Positions 18,601 through 26,632 of a stretch of 64,000 nucleotides of DNA are shown one piece after another (positions within the stretch are counted from its first letter, which is position 1; the number at the start of each line of letters is the position of its first letter). The translations under genes were made by a program, and so were the position numbers. Below the pieces are notes generated by a model. The model had not been told where the DNA came from. It ran no database searches and saw only the letters and a program-made list of their open reading frames with translations. The stretch is from Nannocystis exedens. GTDB taxonomy: Bacteria; Myxococcota_A; Polyangia; Nannocystales; Nannocystaceae. The stretch covers positions 7,950,001-8,014,000 of the forward strand of contig NZ_NETK01000001.1 in assembly GCF_002343915.1 (NCBI RefSeq). The letters are read 5' to 3'.

Positions 18601-18782
18601 CGGCGCTGGGGTTCGTGCCGATGGCGCTGTCGACCGCGCCGGGCAGCGAGGTCCAGCGGCCGCTGGCGACGGTGGTGATCGGCGGGCTGGTGTCGGCGAC
18701 GCTGCTGACCCTGCTGGTGCTGCCGGCGGTGTACGCCCGCTTCGGCCCGCGCGTGCGCGTGCGCGTGACGAACGCCGCTTGA
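15666..18782 (+). CDS. CzcA-family heavy-metal efflux RND permease
   Basis: A 1038-residue proton-driven permease. It has the N-terminal helix, the family motif ELPIDAVPDVTNVQVQ, and the proton-relay helix AIDFGLIVDGAVIVVEN with two Asp and one Glu as in CzcA. The divalent-metal (HME-RND) signature DFG...DGA...EN favours Zn/Co/Cd over Cu/Ag. It is the third gene of the czcCBA-like operon. Its TGA stop (18780-18782) lies inside the TTGACC -35 box of the next MerR-type promoter. A second, more distant paralogue is encoded leftward at 8312-11380. Confidence 0.93.
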   Translation: MHALTVIVAWSLRNRALVLVATLLFIVVGVRAALELPIDAVPDVTNVQVQVITAAPALSPVEVEQYISIPVERAMSGLPKVTQIRSVSKYGLSVVTVVFKDGTDIYFARQLINERMREAGEAVPKTYGTPEMGPISTGLGEIFQFTLRSESHSLMELEELLDWYVGPQLRTVPGVVETNSFGGENREYQVVLRPERLQALRLSIGEVAAALEQSNANAGGGYIERNDEQVVIGSNGLVRSREDLERVVLGATPQGVPITVSSVGEVRFGPKLRRGAATKDGEGEVVVGVTLMLMGENSRTVTQGIKDKLAALAPTLPPGVRVEPFYDRTQLVDRTIGTVATNLAEGAALVILVLLLLLGDLRAGLVVATTIPLSMLFAVIVMNAAGLSGNLMSLGAIDFGLIVDGAVIVVENAARRLGEASRRAGTQLSAERRIEVIQESTLEVRGAAVFGEIIIAIVYLPILALTGMEGKLFHPMAYTVLLALAGAFIFSLTLVPVLTSYLVRPHPDARETLLLRAAHKLYTPALHAALRWRWLTMTVGALALAGGVALFGRLGAQFVPQLDEGDLLIEARRMPGTALTTSVTTSQRIERALREIPEIVHVVSRTGSPEIATDPMGVEQSDVYVQLKDRDAWRPGLTKDDIAEEMSALVERAVPEVAGAISQPIQMRTNELVAGIRSDVGVVIYGPDLETLRTLGQAVLDRVKGIDGVVDARVEQLQGLQYLRIDPDRTKLARYGLTIADINITTEAIAVGHKVGEVLEGERRFDMMVKFDQPITGDLDSLSAIPLRANTGKIVPLGDVATLQHTTGPVLVNRDKMSRRVVVEFNVRGRDLGSTVADAQAAIAAGVTLPVGYRVEYGGTFEHYLAARDRLMVVVPLALALIVFMLWTALASMRSAAIIFLGVPFAVVGGVVALWLRDLPFSISAGVGFIALFGVAVLNGLVLVTFAQRLQEGGADHVRAITEAAELRLRPVLTTALVAALGFVPMALSTAPGSEVQRPLATVVIGGLVSATLLTLLVLPAVYARFGPRVRVRVTNAA

Positions 18783-18809
18783 CCCTGTAGCGACTGCAGG
18801 GTTCACATT
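18779..18809 (+). promoter_or_regulatory. Second MerR-type promoter/operator, overlapping the czcA stop
   Basis: TTGACC at 18779-18784, a 19-bp spacer and CACATT at 18804-18809, with the dyad ACCCTGTAG-CGA-CTGCAGGGT at 18782-18802. The half-site ACCCTGTAG is identical to that at 13125, so the same MerR-family protein probably controls both. The stop codon of czcA is part of the -35 element. Confidence 0.83.
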
Positions 18810-18827
18810 GGCGGGCGAGGAATTCGT

Positions 18828-19436
18828 ATGCGTCTCGAAGTCGTCGCCCTGCTCATGATCCTCGGCTTTTACGCCGTCGCCTTCGGCCTCCGCACCTACC
18901 GCCACCGGCGCGAGACCGGCTCGACGGGCTTCCACGGGCTGTCCGGAAGGCCAGGTTCGGCCGAGTGGTGGGGCGGGGCGCTGTTCATCGCCGGGGTGGT
19001 GCTCAGCCTGCTGGCGCCGATCGCCGGGCTGCTCGGGTGGGTGGCGTCGCCGCCGATCGGGCCGGGGCAGTTCATCCTCGGCGGGGCGGCGGTGCTGGTC
19101 GGGATCGCGGCGACCTACGCCGCCCAGACGGCGATGGGCCGCTCGTGGCGGATCGGGGTGCGCAGCGACGAACGGACCGCGCTGGTGACCGACGGGCCGT
19201 TCGCGCTGGTCCGAAATCCGATCTTCTCGTGCATGCTGTTCACCGCGGCGGCGCTGGTGGTGCTGCTGCCCAACCCGGTGGCGGTGGCGGCGTTCGCCTG
19301 CCTGCTGCTCGCGGTCGAGCTGCAGGTGCGCATGGTCGAGGAGCCGCACCTGCTGCGCGTCCACGGCAGCAAGTACCGCAGCTACGCGGCCCGCGTGGGG
19401 CGCTTCGTGCCGGGGCTCGGGCTGCTGCGCGGGTGA
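18828..19436 (+). CDS. Isoprenylcysteine carboxyl methyltransferase-family membrane protein
   Basis: A 202-residue membrane protein with about five helices (LLMILGFYAVAFGL; LFIAGVVLSLLAPIAGLLG; ILGGAAVLVGIAATYA; MLFTAAALVVLLPNPVAVAAF). The SAM-binding motif of the ICMT/PEMT family is in the C-terminal half (GPFALVRNPIFSCMLF; EEPHLLRVHGSKYRSYAARVGRF). Members of this family often sit in cadmium/mercury-type resistance clusters. The MerR-type operator just upstream supports a role in metal response, although the substrate is unknown. A two-unit palindromic motif (18937-18956) is translated within the loop after the first helix. Confidence 0.82.
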   Translation: MRLEVVALLMILGFYAVAFGLRTYRHRRETGSTGFHGLSGRPGSAEWWGGALFIAGVVLSLLAPIAGLLGWVASPPIGPGQFILGGAAVLVGIAATYAAQTAMGRSWRIGVRSDERTALVTDGPFALVRNPIFSCMLFTAAALVVLLPNPVAVAAFACLLLAVELQVRMVEEPHLLRVHGSKYRSYAARVGRFVPGLGLLRG

Positions 19437-19622
19437 GCGCGGTGCCGGCGGATTCGTGGGGGCAGCTGTACTTTGCCCCGTGTCGCCGGGCGAGCGACCT
19501 GTCTCGAAGGATATGTTATCGGCTTCGTCGTCGACCCTGGTGAGCGAGGCGTCATCCGGGTCCGGCGGGGGTCCGATCGGCCGCTTGACTCGGCTCGCGT
19601 CAGGGGCCGATCCTGCTGGCCT
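19437..19622. other. Short intergenic region with a two-unit array
   Basis: ACCTGT at 19497 and ATATGT at 19511 are 14 bp apart. Nothing else recognisable; presumably it contains the promoter of the next gene. Confidence 0.5.
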
Positions 19623-20882
19623 ATGTGGATATCGTCCGGCTCCCGAAAGTCTCTCGCGCGTCTGTCCCTGGCGGTCTGTCTCGCGCCGCTCGGCTGTACC
19701 AAGGCCAACTCCGAGGACGAGACCCTGCACGTCTCGCTGCGGCCCCTGTTCTATTCGGAGGTCCACGCCCCCTCGGGGCTGCGCGCGCTGCAGGGCTCGA
19801 CGGTGTGCTTCGATGTCGAGGAGATCGATACGGCCGAGGGCTCGCTGCGGCTGCAGCCGTTCGACGCGTGCTACGACATCGCGGTCGCAGACGCGCCGAT
19901 GGCCAACGGCGACTGCGTGATCCTCGACCAGCTCGGCACCGTTCAGGTCGATTACACGCCGCGCGCGGATTGTTTCGTCGCGGACCACGAGTTCGTGGCC
20001 GATCGCTTCCGCGTCGAGGTGATCCCCGTCGACGGGCTGCGCGGGCGGCTCGAGTGGTCCATGGAAGCATGGGCGGAGCACCTCGGCGAGCGGCTGTCGT
20101 CGCGCCCGGCCGACTTGACGCCGTCCGCCGACGAGCCGCTGCGGCTGGTGCCTGATGTCACGGTCGGATTCCCCATCAACGTGATCGATGCGACGGGCGA
20201 ACGGGTCGCCTGGGATCTGTCGCAGGGGCGTGTGCTCGAGGCGAAGGACGGCGGCACGCCGCGCGCCCTGGCGCCGGCCGACGACGATGGGTCGATGTGG
20301 CCGATGCGCGTCGGACCAGGGGAGACGAGCACGATCACGCTCGAGGTCGCGGGGGCGGTGCTGCCGGTGGTCGAGGTGGTGGCGACGCCCGTCGAGCAGG
20401 CCGCGTCGCTCGAGATCGTCGCGGTCTTCGACGACTCGCCGTTCGGGGCGCGGGCGATCGTGCGGGACGGAGAGGGCCGGGCGATCGTCGGCGCGCCGGT
20501 GACCTGGAGCCTGGTCGAGGGCGAGCTGGCGTTCGAGCGCGTCGACGCGTACACGCCGCCGGAGTACACGGCGATCGGCGACTCCTGCTTGCCGCCGCCG
20601 ACCGCGCCGGAGGAGCGGCGTGCGGTGCTGCGGGCGCAGCTCGGGGAGCTGCGCGACGAGCTCGAGATCGAGTGGGTGGCCAGCCCGCCGGAGGAGACCA
20701 GCGACGAGCCGTTCGAGCCCCACGCCGCGTGCCAGCGCGGGACGGGGCCGGCCGGGGACGACGGGCTCGGCGACCGCGGCTGCGGCTGCGCGAGCGGGGC
20801 GGGCGAGGCAGGCGCAGCCGGGCTGGCAGGGTCGCTGCTGCTGCTCGCCGGGCGGCGCCGGCGGACACGCGGCGCGGCGTGA
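19623..20882 (+). CDS. Lipoprotein-like surface protein with MYXO-CTERM-type C-terminus
   Basis: A 419-residue exported protein. The N-terminus has a lipoprotein-type signal (SLAVCLAPLGC) and the C-terminus ends GCGCASG, a hydrophobic stretch and RRRRTRG. That tripartite Cys-hydrophobic-basic tail is the MYXO-CTERM sorting signal of myxobacterial surface proteins. The middle is acidic and beta-rich with Ig-like stretches (VGPGETSTITLEVAG; GAPVTWSLVEGELAF), and no enzymatic motif is evident. Two sorting signals in one protein is unusual. The start at 19623 was chosen because it begins the signal peptide; upstream in-frame codons give a leader without one. Function unknown; probably a cell-surface protein. 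Confidence 0.72.
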   Translation: MWISSGSRKSLARLSLAVCLAPLGCTKANSEDETLHVSLRPLFYSEVHAPSGLRALQGSTVCFDVEEIDTAEGSLRLQPFDACYDIAVADAPMANGDCVILDQLGTVQVDYTPRADCFVADHEFVADRFRVEVIPVDGLRGRLEWSMEAWAEHLGERLSSRPADLTPSADEPLRLVPDVTVGFPINVIDATGERVAWDLSQGRVLEAKDGGTPRALAPADDDGSMWPMRVGPGETSTITLEVAGAVLPVVEVVATPVEQAASLEIVAVFDDSPFGARAIVRDGEGRAIVGAPVTWSLVEGELAFERVDAYTPPEYTAIGDSCLPPPTAPEERRAVLRAQLGELRDELEIEWVASPPEETSDEPFEPHAACQRGTGPAGDDGLGDRGCGCASGAGEAGAAGLAGSLLLLAGRRRRTRGAA

Positions 20883-20892
20883 CCTCCGGCGT

Positions 20893-20938
20893 TGAAAACA
20901 TGTCTTCGGAGACATGTCCTCAGGGACTGGTCTCCTGG
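20893..20938. repeat. 14-bp-phased palindromic array, 3 units
   Basis: ACATGT (20898), ACATGT (20912) and ACTGGT (20926) at 14-bp steps, immediately after the stop of the MYXO-CTERM-type gene. Further single units follow at 20974 and 21085 in the same spacer. Confidence 0.8.
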
Positions 20939-21100
20939 CACCTGCGGGGGCGGGGCTGTCGGCGGGCTCGCGGACATGCCCGCGAGGCTCAGGTCGGAGG
21001 CACGAGGCGGACGGGCGATTGGGGCCGGGCGGACGCGCGGCCGGCCCCGTCGCGAGCGCGGCGGGTGGGCGGATGAACTCGAGGACAGGTCCGACGGAAG

Positions 21101-21724
21101 TCAGCGCGGCTCGAGCTCGACCATCGCCTCGTTGCGCTTGGCGAACGGGAGGGTGAACGGGGCGTCGTACTGGGCCCAGTAGACGTCCTCGGCGATCCGC
21201 CAGCGCGGGTGGTCCTCGAGCGCGGCGAGCAGGCGCTGGCGCGAGTCCTTGCGCTTGTCCTCCGAGCTATTGCCGCGGTAGCGCAGGGCGGCGACGGTGC
21301 GGGCGGGCTCGTGGACCAGCTCGATCGCGGGGTCGTCGGGCCGCGGCGCCTCGGAGGTGAAGAGGTCGTTGGACAGGAAGAAGGCGACGGTCCAGCCGCG
21401 GCCGCCCTGCTTCTGCAAGACCGGGCTGGTCATCGCCAGGCGCTCGCCCTCGGGGTGCTGCTCGACCGGGGCGGTCATCGACATGCGGATCTGCTTGCTG
21501 TTCTCGCCGAAGATGTAGCGGGCGAGGCGGTCGAAGGCCTCGTCGACGGCCTTGTCGTGCTCGCCCTCGACCGTGAGGCGGGCCAGCAGCGCCGGCTGGT
21601 ACCGGCGGATCTCCACGTCGTCGATCGTCTCGACCACGTCGTACTTCGGCTGCTCCTCGAGGCGGATCCCGAAGAACCCGGGGACGGACTTGAGGAGCTC
21701 GGTGAACGGAATCTTGGTCAGCAT
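21101..21724 (-). CDS. SOUL-family heme-binding protein
   Basis: A 207-residue cytosolic protein of the SOUL/HBP family. Family hallmarks include the opening PKYDVVETIDDVEIRRYQPA, the central MSMTAPVEQ and MTSPVLQKQ segments, and the C-terminal WAQYDAPFTLPFAKRNEAMVEL. Members bind heme or tetrapyrroles; the bacterial role is poorly known. The ATG complementary to 21722-21724 is preferred to one 51 bases upstream, which adds a basic low-complexity leader. The gene is convergent with the MYXO-CTERM-type gene, and the spacer between them is rich in palindromic units. Confidence 0.87.
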   Translation of the reverse strand: MLTKIPFTELLKSVPGFFGIRLEEQPKYDVVETIDDVEIRRYQPALLARLTVEGEHDKAVDEAFDRLARYIFGENSKQIRMSMTAPVEQHPEGERLAMTSPVLQKQGGRGWTVAFFLSNDLFTSEAPRPDDPAIELVHEPARTVAALRYRGNSSEDKRKDSRQRLLAALEDHPRWRIAEDVYWAQYDAPFTLPFAKRNEAMVELEPR

Positions 21725-22068
21725 CGCGGCACGCCCTCGCGTGCCGCTGTCTACGACCGTCCGCCGCGCTCGCAACCCGGCCGGGGTTCGTCGCGCTGTT
21801 GCTGGGTCCGGATCGGCGTGCCTCGGCGCCTGGGCCGGGTCCGGTGGCTCGCCGCCGTCGCGCTCGGTGTCCGGTCGCGCCGCGTGCGCGGGCCGCTCGC
21901 TGGGGTCGGTCCAGCCTGGCTTTCAAGACAGGTGAGGACGCAATCGCGCGGCGTCGCACGCGCAGGGAGCGTACAATCGCTCGGTCCGTCGCCTGTCCTT
22001 TCGGGCATGTCGCCAGTCATGCCCCGCTCAGGGTGGCGGCGCCTCCTGGGCTTGCTTCACCGGGGTCC

Positions 22069-22150
22069 GATGAACATGTTTTCGTGCACATGTCTGAATG
22101 AACAGTCTTTCAAGGGCATGTCTTGAAAGGCATGCACTTCAGGACAGCGG
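22069..22150. repeat. 14-bp-phased palindromic array, 6 units
   Basis: ACATGT (22074), ACATGT (22088), ACAGTC (22102), GCATGT (22116), GCATGC (22130) and ACAGCG (22144), all at exactly 14-bp steps. This is one of the two longest arrays in the window, in the spacer between the SOUL gene and the VCBS gene. Confidence 0.88.
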
Positions 22151-22177
22151 GCGCTCCGAGGTCCGCCGGCGCCGCGC

Positions 22178-22246
22178 GGCAGCGGCCGCTGCGGCGGACG
22201 TGGAGGAGGTCGGCGACGGGCCCGACGAGGTCGGGACGGTCGCCTG
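22178..22246. repeat. Diverged duplicate of the VCBS gene 3' end
   Basis: About 68 bases here match 22302-22370, the last codons of the VCBS lipoprotein gene, with some substitutions (both begin CAGCGGCCGCTGCGGCGGA). The stop triplet of the gene (TCA on this strand) is GCA in the copy. The match ends abruptly in both directions. Confidence 0.65.
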
Positions 22247-22299
22247 CAAACAGGTCGTGGGGGCGAGCGAGCCGGCGGGTCGAGGCCCTCGCCGGACCG

Positions 22300-25200
22300 T
22301 CAGCGGCCGCTGCGGCGGATGTAGAGGACGTCGCCGACGAGGCCGACGAGGTCGGGTCGGCCGTCGCCGTCGACGTCGGGGTAGGCGACGGCGTGGAGCG
22401 GCCCCTCGACGAGCTGAATCCGCGCAGGGCCGTCGTCGCGGCGCAGCCACGCGAACGTCGCTTCCGGCTCGATGACCGTCAGATCGTAGCGGCCGTCGGC
22501 GTCGGCGTCGGCCGCCTCCAGCAGCACCCCGTCCTCGTCGTGGACCAGGGCGACGCGGCGGTCGGGGTCGCCGTCCTCGTGGCGGTAGATCGTGGGCCAG
22601 TCCTGGGTGACCAGCTCGACGCGCGCGCCGGGGCCGACGGGGGCGAACCGGGCCCGGGTGCCGAGCACGCCCACGGGATCGGCGAAGGCGCGCGAGCCCT
22701 CGTTGCGCACGAGCACCGGCGGGTGCTCCTGCAGCTGGAACAGGACGTCGAGGTCGCCGTCGCCGTCGACGTCGCCGAGCTGGAAGGTGGCCAGATCGCC
22801 GAGCGGCAGGTCGACGGCGGTCTGCCACGGCCCGAAGGTGAACGGCTCGGCGGTACCGTAGGCGACGGCCAGCTCGATGGCGCCCCCGAGGCGGAGAGCG
22901 AGGACGTCGGGGTGGCCGTCGCCGTCGAGGTCGGCGACGGCGAGGTCGCTGTTGCCGGTCCTGGCCTCCGCGAACACGAGGGGCTGCTCGGCGAGCCGCG
23001 GGTGGACGCGGAAGGCGTGGATGGTGTCGATGATGCTGACCGTGAGCACTTCGGCGGCGCCGTCGCCGTCGAGGTCGCCGACGCCGAGGCCGCGGTTCCA
23101 CCCGCTGAACGCGACCCCGTCGGCGCGGGTGAGCGGGTCGGTCTCGCTGCCCCAGCTCCAGCCGATCCCGCCCTCGGCCTGGAAGGCGACGTCGTCGTGG
23201 CCGTCGCCGTCGAGGTCGGTGCCGAGGAGCGTCAGGCCGGCTCCGTGCAGGTTGAAGCCCCTCCCGAGCGGGGCCGGCCGGTTCACCTCGCGCACGAGGT
23301 AGCTGGCGACCGAGCTGCCGGCCAGCTCGGCGAGGTCGAACTGACCGTCGGGCCGCGACGCGAGCGCGAACTCGACGCCGTCGGGGAATTCGTGCTGAAA
23401 GATCTGCGGCGCGAAGGTGCCGTCGCCTTGCCCGCGCTGGTACGAGAGGACGCGGTGAACAAAGTTCACCACGTCGAGCGAGCCGTCCCCGTCGAGGTCG
23501 TGGAGGTGGGTCGGGGCCGGCTGCTCCTCGATGGTCGCGACCGGCGCGCCGTCGGCGAGGCCGTCGATGCGGGCGCGCGTCTGTTCGTGGCCGAAGAGCA
23601 CCTCTGGGTCGCCGTCGCCGTCGAGGTCGCCCGCGGCGAGGTTTTGCGTCGGGAACGGCGAGATGCCGAGCAGGTCCTCGAGGTCGTGCTCGAAGGTCGG
23701 CTCGTATGCGTCGCCCGCGGGCGCGAGGTGGGTGAGCACCTGGACGTCGCCGCGGCGGCCGAGGATCAGCGGCTCGTCGACGCCGTCGGCGTCGAGGTCG
23801 ACGGGCGCGAGGGCGTCGACGATCAGGTCGTCGACGATCGCGGTGGCCGTGGCGAGGCCGTCGGCGTCGAAGCGGAGCACGCGCGCGCCCGGCACCTCGA
23901 CGTCTTCGTACTGCACCCGGGTCGGCAGCACGGCGATCGCCCGCGGCGCGTCGGGACCGGCGCGCAGCGGCACCAGGACGCGCGCCGGGACGCCGGTCGA
24001 GGCGCGCGGGCCGATGAGCCACTGCCCGTCCTCGCCGGCGATCCACGCGCGGACGTCGTCGCCCTCGTCGAGGACGATGTCGTCGCGCCCGTCGCCCGAG
24101 ACGTCGCCGATCACCATCGCCGTCGCCGGCGCTTCGAGCGAGAACTGGGTCGTGAGTTCGAAGCCTCGATCGGCGCGGCCGTGAAACAGGTGGAGGGCGG
24201 TGGCGGACGCGGCGGCGAAGTCGAGCAGGTGATCGCCGTCGAGGTCGCCGGTGGCCAGAGCTCCTCCGTCCCCGAGCGGCAGCGGGATGCTGCGCCACAG
24301 CTGCAACGGGCTGAAGCCGGGCTGCCAGGCGTAACGCCCGAGGTAGTTGCGGGCGCCAGCCAGCAACTCGCCGGCGGGGCCGGGGCCGGTCCAGTACGCC
24401 CGCGGCAGCGCCTGTTCCACGCGTCCGAGCCAGGACGCGCCCTTGCCGACCCAGGTGGCGAGCACGTCGTCGCGCGCGACGCTGACGCTGGCCAGGCCGC
24501 TCGCGGAAGCGGCGCTCGCGGCCAGGCCTGCGTTCCCGGAGGCGCCGCCGGGGGTGGGCAAGGCGGTGGGGCTCGAGAACCGGCCGTGACCGTCGTTGCG
24601 CTGGACGAGCACGGTCTCGTCGACCACGTTGCGGGCGACCGCGTCGAGATCGCCGTCGCCGTCGTAGTCGACCAGCGCGAGGTAGAACTGCGGGGCCGAA
24701 GGGCTGGCGACGGCCGGCTTCAGCGTCCCGTCGCCCGCGCCCCGCAGCACCTGCAGCGCCTCCGAGGTGAAGTCGATGACCACGACGTCGGCGTGGCCGT
24801 CGCCGTCGAGGTCGCCGACCTCGATGTCGACCGGATCGTCGCCGGCCGGGTACTCGCGCGACTCGCCGGCGCGCGGATCGATGACGGCGATCGCGTGGGC
24901 CTCGCGCATGGCGACGAGGAGCTCCGGCGCGCCGTCGCCGTCGAGGTCGGCGGCGTCGAGGCGGAACGGCTCCTCGCGCAGCGCGATGTCCCGCCGCCGC
25001 ACCAGCCGGCCGTCGTCGTCCATGCCGAACAGCGCGACCTGCGGTGGTTCGGTCAGGGCGACCGCGACCTCGCCGGGCAAGGCCGCGAGCGCGACTGGCT
25101 TCTCGGTGAGCTGGAGGCTGGTGCGCCAGGCGCGGACGCTGGCGCCCCGGGCGAGGGTGAGCTTCTGACCCTCGCGCGACAGCACGACGGCCTCGTGGTC

Positions 25201-25389
25201 GCCGTCGCCGTCGAAGTCGACGAGGACGGCGTCGTCGATCGGCGTGCTCCGCGGCCGCCACTCGTCCTCGTCGTCGCACCACCAGGCGTGCGGGCCGCAC
25301 ACGTCGTCGCCGCCGCAGGCGAGGCCGACGAGCACGCCGAGCGCCGCGAGACCGAAGATCCGGGGGGCCGAGCTCCGACGCGGTGCCAT
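22300..25389 (-). CDS. Large VCBS/FG-GAP repeat lipoprotein
   Basis: A 1029-residue exported protein: a signal peptide with a lipobox (GVLVGLACGG), then a cysteine- and tryptophan-containing linker, and about fifteen calcium-binding-type repeats of the form DxDGDGxxD (FDGDGDHEAV, LDGDGAPELL, LDGDGHADVV, YDGDGDLDAV, VDGDGRPDLV). Such VCBS/FG-GAP repeats fold as seven-bladed beta-propellers, and this length would make two. The protein is presumably anchored on the surface and binds other proteins or polysaccharide. The ATG complementary to 25387-25389 starts the signal peptide; longer upstream readings are low-complexity. The stop lies at the edge of a duplicated segment. Confidence 0.85.
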   Translation of the reverse strand: MAPRRSSAPRIFGLAALGVLVGLACGGDDVCGPHAWWCDDEDEWRPRSTPIDDAVLVDFDGDGDHEAVVLSREGQKLTLARGASVRAWRTSLQLTEKPVALAALPGEVAVALTEPPQVALFGMDDDGRLVRRRDIALREEPFRLDAADLDGDGAPELLVAMREAHAIAVIDPRAGESREYPAGDDPVDIEVGDLDGDGHADVVVIDFTSEALQVLRGAGDGTLKPAVASPSAPQFYLALVDYDGDGDLDAVARNVVDETVLVQRNDGHGRFSSPTALPTPGGASGNAGLAASAASASGLASVSVARDDVLATWVGKGASWLGRVEQALPRAYWTGPGPAGELLAGARNYLGRYAWQPGFSPLQLWRSIPLPLGDGGALATGDLDGDHLLDFAAASATALHLFHGRADRGFELTTQFSLEAPATAMVIGDVSGDGRDDIVLDEGDDVRAWIAGEDGQWLIGPRASTGVPARVLVPLRAGPDAPRAIAVLPTRVQYEDVEVPGARVLRFDADGLATATAIVDDLIVDALAPVDLDADGVDEPLILGRRGDVQVLTHLAPAGDAYEPTFEHDLEDLLGISPFPTQNLAAGDLDGDGDPEVLFGHEQTRARIDGLADGAPVATIEEQPAPTHLHDLDGDGSLDVVNFVHRVLSYQRGQGDGTFAPQIFQHEFPDGVEFALASRPDGQFDLAELAGSSVASYLVREVNRPAPLGRGFNLHGAGLTLLGTDLDGDGHDDVAFQAEGGIGWSWGSETDPLTRADGVAFSGWNRGLGVGDLDGDGAAEVLTVSIIDTIHAFRVHPRLAEQPLVFAEARTGNSDLAVADLDGDGHPDVLALRLGGAIELAVAYGTAEPFTFGPWQTAVDLPLGDLATFQLGDVDGDGDLDVLFQLQEHPPVLVRNEGSRAFADPVGVLGTRARFAPVGPGARVELVTQDWPTIYRHEDGDPDRRVALVHDEDGVLLEAADADADGRYDLTVIEPEATFAWLRRDDGPARIQLVEGPLHAVAYPDVDGDGRPDLVGLVGDVLYIRRSGR

Positions 25390-25653
25390 GCAGTCCGGAG
25401 AGGGTGAACGGGCGGACGACGGCGAGCAAGCGCGCGGCAGCAGGGGCTGTGCAGGGCGGGAAAACGGCGGCCCGCGGGAGCGGCGCGGCCGGCCACGGAG
25501 GGGCAGGGCGAGCCCGAGGCGGCCCGCGGAGTCGCCCCGCCGCGGACACGACCGGGGCAGGCGGCGGGCCCAGGTCGAGCGGGACTTCGTCCTTTTCGAA
25601 AAAGTATGGTGCGAGGCGGTCGCCGGGGGCTCGCGGCGATGGTGCCTCGAAGG

Positions 25654-25673
25654 ACATGTCGATTCGGACATGT
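25654..25673. repeat. 14-bp-phased palindromic pair
   Basis: ACATGT at 25654 and 25668, with spacer CGATTCGG; the flanks GGACATGTC pair as a hairpin. Similar pairs follow at 25806/25820 and 25956/25970 in the same spacer. Confidence 0.8.
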
Positions 25674-25682
25674 CCGCGCTCG

Positions 25683-25920
25683 GCGTGAGGCCGCGGGCGA
25701 CGTGGCCGCTCGGGCCGGTTCGCGCGGGCGCATGGCTTTGCGACAGGTCGATGCGCCGCGGGGCGTGAGGCCGCGGGCGCCGTCGCCGCTGGGGGCGGTC
25801 CGCGGGCATGACTCCGCGGACAGGTCGAGGTTCGACCTGGCGCGAGGCTGCGGGCGACACCGCCGCCAGGGGCCGTTCACGCGCGCATGGCTTTCAGGAC
25901 AGGGCGCATGGCGAGGGCGC
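25683..25920. repeat. Three degenerate ~80-bp tandem units
   Basis: GCGTGAGGCCGCGGGCG starts at 25683 and 25763, and a diverged form at about 25842, so the period is 80 bp. Each unit carries a pair of the palindromic hexamers in the same place (GCATGG and ACAGGT near 25730-25743; GCATGA and ACAGGT at 25806/25820; GCATGG and ACAGGG at 25885/25899). Confidence 0.7.
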
Positions 25921-25955
25921 CGAGCCGGCCGGCGCGGCGCCCTCGCAACTTCAGG

Positions 25956-25975
25956 ACATGTCCATTCGGACATGC
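25956..25975. repeat. 14-bp-phased palindromic pair
   Basis: ACATGT (25956) and ACATGC (25970), spacer CCATTCGG, ending seven bases before the stop codon of the leftward lipoprotein gene. It could act as a transcript-end hairpin for that gene. Confidence 0.78.
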
Positions 25976-25981
25976 TCGGCG

Positions 25982-26632
25982 TTACAGGGCGCAGTCCGGC
26001 GCGCAGGAGCCGTAGGTGTAGGTGTACTGGCAGACCCAGTTCGGCGGGGCGTAGGTGACGCTGGTGATCGTCTTCGGGCGGTACAGGCCGCCGCCGCAGC
26101 TGACGCAGGTGCGGTGGCCGACCGGGAGGCAGGCCGCCTCGGGCGACGACTCGCCGTCGGCGAGCGTGCGCGGGGTGTCGCCGATGAATTCGACCGCCTC
26201 GGAGGCGGCGAACTCGATGCACTCGCCGGCGCCACAGTCGGCGTCGGTCGCCTCGCGCAGGACCAGCACGTTCGAGGCCGTCTCGGCGTCGCAGCCGGCC
26301 TCGAGCACCGGGGCGTCGAAGGAGAGGTCGCCGACCGCCAGCGGGCGGGTCAGGACCGGCATGACGGTGCGGTCGCCGTCGCTGAAGGCCTGGTCGCAGG
26401 CGCCGAGCAGGTCGTCGCCCTCGGGCGCGCCGAGCTCGAGGTCGACGACCGCGCCGCCCGCGAGCTCGATGGCCGCGCGCTCGGGGGACTCGAGGGCGAG
26501 GACGGCGTCGTGGCCCGGGGTGAACGCGGCGTAGCGAGCGGTGACGGTCTCGTCCTCGCTGCAGCCGGTCACGGCCACGAGGGCGGTCAGGAGGGCGGAG
26601 AAGGCGGTGGTGGTGCGGTGAAGGAATGTCAT
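25982..26632 (-). CDS. Putative lipoprotein of unknown function
   Basis: A 216-residue exported protein with a clear lipoprotein signal (FSALLTALVAVTGC, mature start at Cys near residue 24). The mature part is acidic and ends in a cysteine-rich region (VGHRTCVSCGGGLYRPKT; NWVCQYTYTYGSCAPDCAL) that could form disulfides. I do not recognise the family. The ATG complementary to 26630-26632 was chosen because it starts the signal peptide; upstream frame is low-complexity repeat DNA. Confidence 0.65.
   Translation of the reverse strand: MTFLHRTTTAFSALLTALVAVTGCSEDETVTARYAAFTPGHDAVLALESPERAAIELAGGAVVDLELGAPEGDDLLGACDQAFSDGDRTVMPVLTRPLAVGDLSFDAPVLEAGCDAETASNVLVLREATDADCGAGECIEFAASEAVEFIGDTPRTLADGESSPEAACLPVGHRTCVSCGGGLYRPKTITSVTYAPPNWVCQYTYTYGSCAPDCAL

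Larger units (their letters stand above)
21725..22299. other. 575-bp spacer with repeats
   Basis: No gene is visible. It holds a two-unit motif at 21914/21928, a cluster at 21991-22034 (GCCTGT 21991, GCATGT 22005), a six-unit array at 22074-22149, and a diverged copy of the 3' end of the neighbouring VCBS gene at about 22178-22246. Confidence 0.6.
25390..25981. other. 590-bp spacer with tandem and palindromic repeats
   Basis: The first 250 bp are featureless and very GC-rich apart from an A/T-rich patch near 25600, probably the promoter of the VCBS gene (reading leftward). The rest is occupied by the repeats listed separately at 25654-25973 and 25683-25920. Confidence 0.55.
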
